From Podarcis raffonei (lineage: Eukaryota > Chordata > Lepidosauria > Squamata > Lacertidae), in contig NC_070614.1 in the NCBI RefSeq assembly GCF_027172205.1, positions 46,014,501-46,078,500 of the forward strand: a stretch of DNA of 64,000 nt, read 5' to 3'. Numbering within the stretch: the first letter of the stretch is position 1; every line of letters begins with the position of its first letter. Below, in pieces: positions 11,201 through 18,435 of the stretch. The notes beneath the pieces were generated by a model. The model was not told where the DNA came from. It searched no databases and saw only the letters and a program-made list of their open reading frames with translations. The position numbers and the translations under genes are program-made.

Positions 11201-11776
11201 TCTGTGGGGAGGCAGCTTGTCTGCTTCCTTCTCGCAGAAGACTTCCAAAAAGGCCTTGTACTTGTTGGGCACCGCTTGCACCATGCCTAGGTGTAGCTGC
11301 GGTGCATCCTCTTGCCCCTCCTCTTCCTGGCAGGTCTGGATGCAATGCGCTGCGCAGTAGGAAGAGCAGAAGGTCAATTGCTGCTGGTACCACGCTAATG
11401 CCGGGCTGTGCCTATCCAGCCAACTCATGCCCAACACTATGGGCGTGTCTGACAGGTGGGTGACGTTGAAACTGATGACTTCACGGTGGTTCCCAATTTG
11501 CATCACCAGAGGCGGTGTCTGCTGTACCACCTCTCCTCCCAGTATCTTCCTGCCATCTACCGTGACAACATTTAGGGGCGTCGTGGCTGGCAGGAGTGCT
11601 ATGCGATGCTGCTTGACGAAGTCCAACCCTACAAAGTCTGCGTTGCTACCAGAGTCAATGGTAATAGGGACCTCCAGGGTGAGCCCATCGGGCAGCTGGA
11701 GCGATGCAGTGAGTTGCACCACTGGTTTGGGTGGGAGGGGGTCTGTGGGCTGCAAAATCTCTGGGGACTGCTTCAC
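8246..11776 (-). CDS. Gypsy element pol (protease-RT-RNase H-integrase-chromodomain)
   Basis: An open frame of 1176 codons. Domains in order: aspartic protease with 'IDSGSNADFVG' (about 40-50); reverse transcriptase with 'FLDDILIFSD' (about 355-365); RNase H starting near 'ETDASDRAVGAVLLQQ' (about 510); integrase with its zinc-binding region ('CDTCQRAKP') and core ('VALDFVTDLPSSRGKT', 'SDRGRQFIS', 'HPQTNGQAERVN'); then a chromodomain-like tail ('VEYLLAREG', 'EWVPCYAVEEHYL', about 1095-1130). Chromodomains direct chromovirus integration to marked chromatin. It directly follows gag with a small overlap. It looks whole. It encodes retroelement, not host, function. Confidence 0.93.
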   Translation of the reverse strand: MKQSPEILQPTDPLPPKPVVQLTASLQLPDGLTLEVPITIDSGSNADFVGLDFVKQHRIALLPATTPLNVVTVDGRKILGGEVVQQTPPLVMQIGNHREVISFNVTHLSDTPIVLGMSWLDRHSPALAWYQQQLTFCSSYCAAHCIQTCQEEEGQEDAPQLHLGMVQAVPNKYKAFLEVFCEKEADKLPPHRPYDCKIDLLPGATLPTGKLYSMSEDEMQELREFIDRNLKRGFIRESKAVGGSPVFFVKKRDTPERRLIVDYRIINSRTKPTAFPMPKIDDLLATVRKGRIFTKLDLRGAYNLIRMREGDEWKTAMFTPLGTYEYRVMPFGLQNGSHCFQAFMHHVLAGLLYKKCVCFLDDILIFSDSQEAHEEDVKEVLQRLRVHRLYAKLEKCQFDTTEVDFLGYKLSDKGLAMDSAKVRSVLDWKSPRNRKEVQKFVGFANFYRKFIKGFAKETAAITDTLSSKKKKFTWTDQAEQSFRRLKRLFASEEQLLHVNPSKPMRVETDASDRAVGAVLLQQDPQGDWRPCAFYSRKLSTSEQNYTIWDRELLAIHAAFKAWRHFLVGARHTVQVRTDHKNLEYWRTAKFLNQRHIRWAEFFADFDFRIEYIPGDSNVMADALSRKPQYLEEAAPAAAKHIFAPEVWACASAAVDLDAVRRALQADSFAQTKMEEVRNGTARDDEFQIRDGLLLRKGALYVPGDDLRARDLQQLHDAPSAGHFGKDKTAELVTRDFWWPKVRGEVADYVSRCDTCQRAKPVHRKPAGLLEPLQTPLEPWEKVALDFVTDLPSSRGKTAILVVVDLFTKMAHFIPCAKVATAEQTAKLFIDHVFKAHGLPRSILSDRGRQFISNFWQKLLGILNVKINLAAARHPQTNGQAERVNAIMQQYLRCYANQQPSTWVDYLPLAEFAYNNTKHGSTGVTPFFANNGRHPRTFPGLETEAEGEPRGAEHLAAELQEVHEQLRRHLELAKHAYKMQADRHRRVGEDIQVGDWVWLAAQAVPARTLAKRKLGHKQLGPYQVAAQINPVAYRLTLPEGSRMHPVFHRSVLTPYKAPHRFQAPGTAPAPRSPSPTGEGPQRATPLNEVTQILDSRWGEEGVEYLLAREGTPASANEWVPCYAVEEHYLKDEFHSIFPHRPMPAEYFDDWLFTPTLSASTFQGFSSDEEPTQGMSSP

Positions 11777-12849
11777 TGACTCGCCTGGTTGAGCCCCAGT
11801 GCCTCCATCTCCAACCAGGCGTCGCCGTTTCCCTGCTGCTCTACTCCCTGCTGAATTGCTCCTTTAACAGTTGCTGAGGCTGCAGTGTGCTTCTGGAGCC
11901 TCTGGGGACACTCTTTGGCCATGTGCAGTGCACTGTCGCAGATGTAACACTTCCTGCTCCCTCTAGGAGCCTTCGCCTTGACTGCTCCTGGTGTTTGGGC
12001 TCTGCTTGCTGTCTGAGCCCTTGCACCTCCGATTTCCATTGGCTCCTCCCCCCTCATCAAAGCAGGCGTGGACTGAGCGCGCTCTGCCTCTCTGGGTAGG
12101 AAAGGAGTCATTCTAACTGGCGTGTTTGCTCTCCGCCCCTCCTCCTTGCTCCACGGGCGTTCTTCCAGGCGCACCCCAATTGCGAGCGCCCTTTGCACTA
12201 CTTCTGCTGTATTTTGGGGTCTCTCCCCCCTCGCCAGCTCATCTTTTACGGCTCCATTCAGCCCCTCCCAGAATAGATCCCTGACAGCAGCTGAGTCTTT
12301 CTGCCAGCCCAGCACATTTACTAACCCAAAAAAGCGGGAATGATACTGGCGCACCGTTGCTTTCCCTTGCCTCAATCCATGCATTTCCCTTCTAGCGACA
12401 TCCACATCCACCCTTGATTTAAAGCAAGCGTCCATGGCTTCAATAAAAGCGCTTGAATCTTTGAGGGCGGGGTCATTTTCGCGTAACAAGGTTCGCAGCC
12501 ACGACTTAGCTTCCCCATGCAGATGAGTGATTATGAAACCCACTTTCTCCTCCTCATCTCTAAAATCTTTCCGAAGCAAATTGATCGCGAAAACTACTTC
12601 TGCTCTGAAGTTAGGGTACTGCTGCAGGTTCCCGTCAAAATGGGTCACAAGGCTCGCTCCCCTTTTCCCGAGGCCAACTCCCTCCGGCTTGGCTCCCAGC
12701 TGCCCCTCCTTTCCCCATTTGTCCCACCTGGCTTGCAGATCCTGGCAGAGCGCAGCTGTGTCTTCTTCTTTTTTCTTAGACGCAGCCAATTCTGCGTAGA
12801 GCGTTGACACCGCTTCCTGCAATTGCTTGACTCTTTCCTCTGTAGTCAT
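11773..12849 (-). CDS. Gypsy element gag (capsid/nucleocapsid)
   Basis: An open frame of 358 codons beginning MTTEERVKQLQEAVSTLYAE, a likely coiled coil. A central capsid-like part follows ('HFDGNLQQYPNFRAEVVFAI' through 'FWEGLNGAVKDELAR'), typical of Ty3/Gypsy gag. A CCHC zinc knuckle 'CYICDSALHMAKEC' lies near residue 300. The protein would package element RNA in virus-like particles. It is immediately upstream of pol and ends within a few bases of pol's first codon. It looks whole. Confidence 0.92.
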   Translation of the reverse strand: MTTEERVKQLQEAVSTLYAELAASKKKEEDTAALCQDLQARWDKWGKEGQLGAKPEGVGLGKRGASLVTHFDGNLQQYPNFRAEVVFAINLLRKDFRDEEEKVGFIITHLHGEAKSWLRTLLRENDPALKDSSAFIEAMDACFKSRVDVDVARREMHGLRQGKATVRQYHSRFFGLVNVLGWQKDSAAVRDLFWEGLNGAVKDELARGERPQNTAEVVQRALAIGVRLEERPWSKEEGRRANTPVRMTPFLPREAERAQSTPALMRGEEPMEIGGARAQTASRAQTPGAVKAKAPRGSRKCYICDSALHMAKECPQRLQKHTAASATVKGAIQQGVEQQGNGDAWLEMEALGLNQASQ

Positions 12850-12885
12850 CTTTGCCTATCTTCGTGAGCTTGCAGAGATTTTTGG

Positions 12886-12896
12886 AGATGGGACTT
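12886..12896 (-). other. Putative self-priming primer-binding site of the Gypsy element
   Basis: Two bases inside the 5' LTR edge. The + strand reads 'agatgggactt'. Its exact reverse complement 'aagtcccatct' lies within the LTR at 13034-13044 (and 4922-4932 in the other LTR). No tRNA-type site starting TGG abuts the LTR. Tf1/sushi-type elements are known to prime from the 5' end of their own RNA through an 11-nt match, and this fits that layout. Confidence 0.65.
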
Positions 12897-12898
12897 AC

Positions 12899-13680
12899 TG
12901 TCAGCGCTGCCCGAGGTCCCAGCTCACACAAGACCAACGCTGCTTCTTGCTCAAGTTAAAAAGTCTTTATTGAAGTTCAGTCTCATTTCCAGACGCGCAG
13001 CGCGCAACGCTACATCTATCCATCAGACCGTAGAAGTCCCATCTGAATCTCCTCCCCCCTGACACCAGCTTAAGATTCTAGCCTTACTCCACCTCTTCCT
13101 CTGTTCCTTCTTTCTCTGGGTCCTTCTGCTAGTCGGAGTCTCAGCCCTCCGAGATTCTTCTGACGCTGATTCTCCCGACTCCTCCCCCCCTCTCTTTCGG
13201 GCTTTAGGACCTGGCTCCCAATCCGGGTTTTCTGCTGTCCCGCGCTCCTCCACATTTGAACTTGGCGCGCGCGCGCAGCCTCCCACTTTCCTTCTGACCG
13301 TTACACTTGTGTCACTGCTCCCCCTTTCGGGGAGGCTAGCTGGACCTGGCCTTCCCTCCGTCTCCCCACTCCCCGATGGAGGAGAAGCTGGTCCTGACTC
13401 ACGTGACTCTTCCCCCCCACTGTGCTCTGGCGGGGGAACTGGCCCTACTCCTCCGCTACTCCTTTGGGACTCCCCTCTGGTTCCTTGTTTATGGATCGTC
13501 CCTCCTGGGATTCGCCTCGCCCTTACCATAGGCGCCCCCTCCTGGGAATCTTCTGATTCGCTGGAGAAGCTCATGGAATCTCTCGGTCCACTGTCATATT
13601 CCCCTACGCTCCCCTCTGATTCCTCTCCTCCGCTCTCTATTTGCTCTCTCCCCTGCTCTTCTGCTCCTGAGCCTCTGACA
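12899..13680 (-). repeat. 5' LTR of the Gypsy element
   Basis: 782 bp and near-identical to 4787-5568. On the minus strand an AATAAA lies near 12966-12971, downstream of the putative RNA start near 13044. This is compatible with an R region between them. Confidence 0.9.
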
Positions 13681-14313
13681 CTTACATAACAAAATCAATT
13701 CAAAATACCATCCAGTTTACATTTTTTTTTCTTTCCCCCCTTCCCCCCTCCCCCTCCAGCCCCCCCCCCCGGTCAGGCCTTCCTTCTTCATATCTTTATC
13801 CATGTACACAGTCTGTTCATTCGAGCTTCTATATCAGGGTTGGCTTCCCCTCTTTCTATCCAGTTCCTGTAAAATGCCCATTTATTTGTAATTCTTTGGC
13901 ATTTATTTCCCCATCTATCCTCTACCACTATCTGTGCAAATATTTCTGATTGTATGTATTCAAAAACATAATCATTCCATTTTTCCATATTCCATTTGGC
14001 CTTTTCTTTCCATCCCAAAGCAATAACTGCCATTCCAGCTAAAATCATAATCTTGTACAACTCTTGCTTATTACTTTTTACTTTGTTATTTCCCAGTATT
14101 CCCGAAAATAACAAATCCCTATTAACTTCTATGTTTGTTTGAAATAATCCAGAAATTACCTTTATAATCTTTTGCCAATATTCCTTAACCAGATTACATT
14201 CCCACCACATGTGTCAATATAGTCCTTTTTCCTGACCACAATGCCAGAATTTGGGACTAAACCCTCTCACTATATACGCCATTTGTGCCGGAGTTCTAAG
14301 CCTTCTGTATTTC

Positions 14314-14756
14314 AAGTAGTCCAATCACTGGAAAATTCAAGGATGAATTCAGCTTCAAGGTCATCCATCAGGGCAAACATGTCACTGCCCCACCAGCCTT
14401 GGTCTGCTGTCAGCTAGAGAAGGCACTTATTGATCCAAGAAGGCAGATCAGAACTAAATGGATGCAATAAATGTCACATTTATTTATAAGAGTATTTAGA
14501 AACCACCAACTCATCAGGAAGATAGTTTGGTGGCATACAATAAACCCATTAAGGCATCATAGGCTTATAATATAAGGAATAAGCAAACAACTCTGAACCA
14601 AATTCATTCTCTAAAAATGCTTGGGGAAACAAAATCATTCTCTGCAGGCAAAGAACTATCAGAATTGTAGCTGCCTGTCTGATTTCAATAGCAATTCCAG
14701 TGTGCTGGTGCCCCATGCTAAAAGCCTTAGTTTGCATAGAGACTGAACAAGCATGA
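14314..14756. other. Non-coding, no gene recognised
   Basis: Unique-looking sequence after the old L1 target duplication. Short open frames on the minus strand (about 14549-14779) have no recognisable family. I could not assign it. Confidence 0.35.
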
Positions 14757-14900
14757 ATATTGCTTAGCTGGTAGTGCATGAGACTCTTAATCCCAGGGGT
14801 TCAAGCCCCACGTTGGGCAAAAGATTCCTGCATTGCAGGGGGTTGGACTAGATGACCCTCATGGTCCTTTCCTGCTCGGCAATTCTATGAGTATCTATGA
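14757..14900 (+). mobile_element. tRNA-Lys-derived SINE with CR1-like tail
   Basis: The head resembles tRNA-Lys: 'tagctggtagtgcatgagac' (A box), 'tcttaatccca' (anticodon region with CTT) and 'ggttcaagcccca' (B box). It continues past the tRNA end into 'ggttggactagatgaccctc' and finishes with 'ttctatga' motifs, the terminal repeat type of CR1 LINEs. The tRNA-like part is diverged, so this is not a tRNA gene. Confidence 0.7.
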
Positions 14901-15275
14901 GATACATGTAGGACAGACAGAAGGGCCTCTCAAGGTTGTCTCTTGCTGGAATCTGCAGCTGTATTTCCCATCCCTACAGTCCTCTTGTGTTCACTTGTAG
15001 GAAGAAGGCTTGCTTCTGATTGTCTGAGAACAATAGCAGGAAAAGAAGGCAAATGGTGACTCCATCTCATTTTAAAAATTAGCTGCACACAGGGCTTGGC
15101 TGTTAGTTGCAGCATGTGGCTTCTGCAGAGCTAAACCAAGGGCAGCGATGGAGATATCATCATGGACCTTGAGGCTGTTGTCAATAGCTTTTTTGGGGTA
15201 GAAGCTGAATCTTTTCTCACTGCTTCCCGTTTTAAAGGACGGATGGAGAAACTGTAACCATCTCAATGTTACTGG
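14901..15275. other. Non-coding, no gene recognised
   Basis: No repeat ends or coding signal were recognised between the tRNA-Lys SINE and the LINE fragment at 15276. Confidence 0.35.
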
Positions 15276-15612
15276 ACCACAACCCCCGTAAATGTGGAAT
15301 TTATTATGTTTTTATCATTGAGGTCCAGCGCCGAGGGCCTTCTGGCGGTTCCTTCACTGCAAGAAGTGAGGTTACGGGGAACCAGGCAGAGGGCCTTCTC
15401 GGTAGTGGCGCCTGCCCTGTGGAATGCCCTCCCATCAAATGTCAAGGAAATAAACAACTATCTGACTTTTAGAAGACACCTGAAGGCAGCCCTAAAGTTT
15501 GAAATGTTTGATGTTTTATTGTGTTTTTAATATTCTGTTGGGAGCTACCCAGAGTGGCTGGAGAAACCCAGCCAGATGGGTAGGGTATAAATAAAAAGTT
15601 GTTGTTAATGTT
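15276..15612 (+). mobile_element. 3' fragment of an L2/CR1-like LINE
   Basis: Encodes the very end of the LINE protein, 'RQRAFSVVAPALWNALPSNV' then 'FRRHLKAALKF', the typical closing segment of L2/CR1-group ORF2. The terminal UTR 'cagccagatgggtagggtat' and 'aaataaaaagttgttgtt' follow. It matches the fragment at the window start. Confidence 0.7.
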
Positions 15613-15699
15613 CTAGAATGTGTTTTTAATATTGTACACTGCCCTCGGATCTTTGATAAAGGGGGTACATAAATTGAAACAACAACAACAACAAAACTT

Positions 15700-15905
15700 G
15701 AGCATAAGATACATAGAAAGCTGCCTTATACCAACCATGAACCTTGGTCTATCTAGCTCTGTAATGTCTATATAGGTTGGCAGCAGTTCTCCATGGGATC
15801 AGGCAAAGGTCTCTCCTAAACCTACCTGGAGATGATAGGTATTGGACCTGGGGCTTTCTGCATGCAAACTGATAGTCTACCTCTGAGCTATGGTCTTCCC
15901 TCAAG
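15700..15905 (+). mobile_element. MIR/CORE-like tRNA-derived SINE
   Basis: 'gaaagctgccttataccaac' and 'ggtctatctagctctgtaat' open the element. 'acctggagatgataggtatt' and the tRNA-like end 'ctacctctgagctatggtc' close it. Other copies or fragments occur at 16505-16765, 21436-21610 and 32150-32660. The family name is from recognition only. Confidence 0.5.
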
Positions 15906-16106
15906 GGCCATGCTGGATGAGAGTTGAGTCCAAAAACATCTGGAGGGCCATTGCTGACCCAGGCCTGCCAAGTTCTGTGAGATGTGAGTGGCATCACCAA
16001 AACGTTCGTGGCAAGGAAGCCCCCATTGATTTTAAAGTCTTTTGCACCTGACCCAATGAGCAGTTTGAAAAGTTATTTGTTGTACACATTTTTTTCCCCT
16101 ACACAG

Positions 16107-16391
16107 GGATCAGATGCCAGGAAAAGGGGCACCAGAAAGACTTGGAGGTCAGGAAAGAAGGAGAAAACTCCACCATCACCTGCCAGTATGAAATTAGCAA
16201 TTTCTTCAGCTTGCAGTGGTATAGGCAATACCCAGGAGAAGGACCTACATTTCTGCTCCGGTTACTAACAACTAAAGAAAGCAAAGAGCCCAACTTCAGT
16301 GCTGAACTGAGTAAACAGGACAAGTCAAGTTGCCTGAACATCAGAGGGGTCCAGCTCACAGACGCTGCCAGCTACTTCTGTGCTGTGGAAG
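16107..16391 (+). CDS. TRAV: T-cell receptor alpha-type variable segment (TRAV-2), leader not found
   Basis: V exon preceded by polypyrimidine tract and acceptor 'cccctacacag'. It is open in frame and ends at the expected point. Landmarks: first Cys in 'STITCQYE', Trp in 'SLQWYRQYPGEGP', FR3 'SSCLNIRGVQLTDAASYFC', then 'AVE'. The hydrophobic leader exon that should lie upstream was not recognised; the preceding kilobase is largely SINE and LINE sequence that may have replaced or displaced it. The 3' signal has a poor heptamer (next entry). An FR3 Cys in 'SSCLN' is unusual. It could be a pseudogene or a rarely used segment. Same orientation as TRAV-1, 11.6 kb away, most of that being the nested L1/Gypsy insertion. 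Confidence 0.78.
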
Positions 16392-16430
16392 CAGAGCAGT
16401 GCAAGTGCATTGGTAGCCTGTGCAAAAACA
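16392..16430 (+). other. Degenerate recombination signal of TRAV-2
   Basis: Nonamer 'gcaaaaaca' (16422-16430) matches 7 of 9 consensus positions. Counting back 23 bp gives heptamer 'cagagca' (16392-16398), which lacks the essential CAC start. Spacing is right but the heptamer is poor. Confidence 0.55.
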
Positions 16431-16504
16431 CTGAAAGAGGAGGAGGAGGTGGGGGGGGAGAGATCTGTAACACAGTAATCAGAAGCCATGTGTTTTGCAT
16501 GTAG

Positions 16505-16765
16505 AAGCTGCCTGGTCCAATCCCTGGCATCTCCAGGTAGGGCTAGAATACCTGGTATGGAGAGTTACTGCCATCCAGGGAAGACAGTACTGAGCTAGAT
16601 GGGCAAGTACTCTGACTTGGTATAAGGCAGGGTAGGCACATTGGAAGCTTCCTTATGCTGTTGGAGTCATAGCCATTGATCCATCTAACTAAATAAATAT
16701 TGTCTACACTGACTGGCAGCAGCCCTCCAAGATCTCTCCCGGTCTGACCTGTAGGGAAGCTTTCA
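16505..16765. mobile_element. Two MIR/CORE-like SINE fragments in opposite orientations
   Basis: 16505-16625 contains 'tccctggcatctccaggtag' and ends 'tatgg...tggtataaggcag', the inverse of the element at 15700. 16645-16765 contains 'gattgatccatc'-type and 'ctacactgactggcagcagc' motifs in the forward sense. Confidence 0.45.
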
Positions 16766-16856
16766 AAAAACTTTGGTGCATATTGATCAACTAATAAATA
16801 AATAAATACATAAAAATACATAAGTATGAAACATCGCAATTTTAGAGAAAAGAACA

Positions 16857-17008
16857 ATTCTCTCTAAACCTGTGAAATGCCCTCCCATCAGATGTCAAGA
16901 AGATAAAGAGCTACACAATTTTTAGAAGACATCTGAAGGTAGTCCTGTATTGGGAAGTTTTTAATGTTTGACGTTTTATTATGTTTTTATATGTGCCAGA
17001 TGGTCAGG

Positions 17009-17052
<44 letters not shown>
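16857..17052 (+). mobile_element. L2/CR1-like LINE 3' fragment with (ATA)n
   Basis: 'gaaatgccctcccatcagat' and 'tttagaagacatctgaagg' match the 3' coding end of the LINE at 15276. An ATA run follows at about 17010-17052. Confidence 0.6.
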
Positions 17053-17059
17053 GGAAATA

Positions 17060-17420
17060 GGATTTGGAATTTCCTTAGGTTTCTGGGCAAGATGATGACT
17101 CTTCTTTAGGGTCCCACTTTCTGGTTGGGGTTTGCTCACTATTGGGACTCTGGAATCCAATTCCCATGTCACATTCTAGGATCTAGGGCAGGGGAAACAG
17201 TTTCAAGATCTTTCTGACCAAAAGTGCTACTCTGAGTCCCAAATCTAAGAAATTAATTATCTCCACCTGCAATTAGCCAAATCACAGTAATTTGTTCAGC
17301 TGGGCAAAGCTCAACACTTTTCTGAAGAGGTTAGAAAACTGTCAGCAAGCCAGCCTAGAAATAAACAGGCTCCTCCACTGCTGAGATTTAGAAGTGAGGG
17401 CATGAAGAGAGCGATAGGTC
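17060..17420 (+). promoter_or_regulatory. Conserved 5' block upstream of V2R-A (putative promoter)
   Basis: The sequence aligns with the regions upstream of V2R-B (28935-29375), C (45296-45735) and D (56688-57135). The best-kept core here is about 17250-17310, 'caattagccaaatcacagta' then 'atttgttcagct'. In A it is separated from exon 1 by about 1 kb that includes a LINE 3' end. Conservation in all four units with diverged surroundings suggests function, but shared ancestry alone could explain part of it. Confidence 0.45.
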
Positions 17421-18230
17421 TTTGTTTGTTTCATTACTGCCAACACCTCTTTCTGCAGATCAGTTATATTTGACGTGAGACTTTGATGTAAAGTCTAAGG
17501 TTGGGGGAGGAGAAAGTTGGGGAGAGACAGCAGGGCAGGGAGAGAATGAGGGTAGTAAACTTTCATTCTTTTACATGGTATATGTGAGAGGTTTTTGTGT
17601 CAGCATCACGTGGGTAGGTTCTCTTTCTATTTAGTTTTCTATATCCGTTCTCATTGGCATTGAGAGAGGGCATTGTTGATTGCCTGTAGTTGACTGAAGT
17701 GGGTTTTGTTTGCTTGTTGGGTCAAGTCAGCTGTATCGATTCATATGCTGTCGGTGGGTTCTTGTTGTCTTGTTGGGCTGTCTTGATCTCCTTCCGAAGG
17801 GGCTGTAAGACAGAGCTATTCCGCCTGCCCTTCAATTTGAGTTAGCCTGATCCTCTATTCCCTTTCCACTTCTATGAAGAAACCCTTTCTGGGACCCCAC
17901 ATTTAAATTATTCCCTGGTCTCCTTGCTGGCCCTAGTATGACCAACTTGGCCAGTTAGCCCTGGTGATCATTTGATGTCTACTGACTGGGGTTTTTGTTT
18001 GTTTATTTTCCCCAAAATGACCCCTAAATTTTTGAATTTTATTGATGCTGCATTTTATGCAGTTTTATGCTGTTTTTAAGTCGCATTTTAATCAATGTTT
18101 TATATTTGCTGTTAGCCACCCTGAGCCTCATTTTTAAACCGGGAAGGTGGGGTATAAATAAAAAAATATTATTATTTATTATATAATATAGGGGAGCCAC
18201 ATTGGAGTGAAGGTGTCCTCTTATATTTGT
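17421..18230. other. Non-coding insert between promoter block and V2R-A exon 1
   Basis: This stretch has no counterpart in the corresponding position of units B-D. Its right part (about 17990-18185) is an L2/CR1-like LINE 3' end ('gttagccaccctgagcctca', 'ggtggggtataaataaa'). The rest is unrecognised. Confidence 0.45.
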
Positions 18231-18435
18231 CCCTGTGTTAGTTTCAGTTTGTTGGTTAGCTTTTCTAAGAAGGCTGTTTCAGTGGTCCAAGTTCACCCCT
18301 GAGAGGTCTCTCCAATGCCCAGTATCTAAGTTCACATTTAAAGCACATGTAAGCCTGCTGATACTAAAAGTCAGACAGGTGATGTGTTTGGACACAGAGC
18401 TACCTGTATCTTCAGGAAGAGGGTCTGCAGCCTCA

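Larger units (their letters stand above)
4787..13680 (-). mobile_element. Ty3/Gypsy chromovirus-type LTR element, whole-looking, young
   Basis: LTR retrotransposon read on the minus strand, with 782-bp LTRs at both ends and a 5-bp target-site duplication 'cttac' (4782-4786 and 13681-13685). Order from the 5' end: LTR, primer-site region, gag (12849-11773), pol (11776-8246), polypurine tract next to the 3' LTR (about 5569-5610), LTR. Without the nested L1 (5754-8053 plus one target copy) it is about 6.6 kb. By eye the LTRs differ at one position, so it is very recent. The integrase end carries a chromodomain-like segment, placing it with chromoviruses. It looks whole apart from the L1 insertion. 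Confidence 0.92.
4633..14298 (-). mobile_element. Old L1 remnant split by the Gypsy element
   Basis: The two L1 pieces are 4633-4781 (3' UTR side) and 13686-14298. The second encodes the ORF2 C-terminus on the minus strand, with 'MWWECNLVKEYW' and 'WERGEANPD'-like residues around 13800-14210. A 15-bp target-site duplication 'agccttctgKatttc' (14 of 15 identical) lies at 4618-4632 and 14299-14313, so both pieces derive from one insertion. The L1 landed about 60 bp 3' of the TRAV-1 signal and later received the Gypsy element at 4787-13680. Confidence 0.75.

Noticed and set aside
14340-14440. Possible third TRAV exon fragment
   Set aside because: No Cys/Trp/Cys pattern or recombination signal could be aligned.
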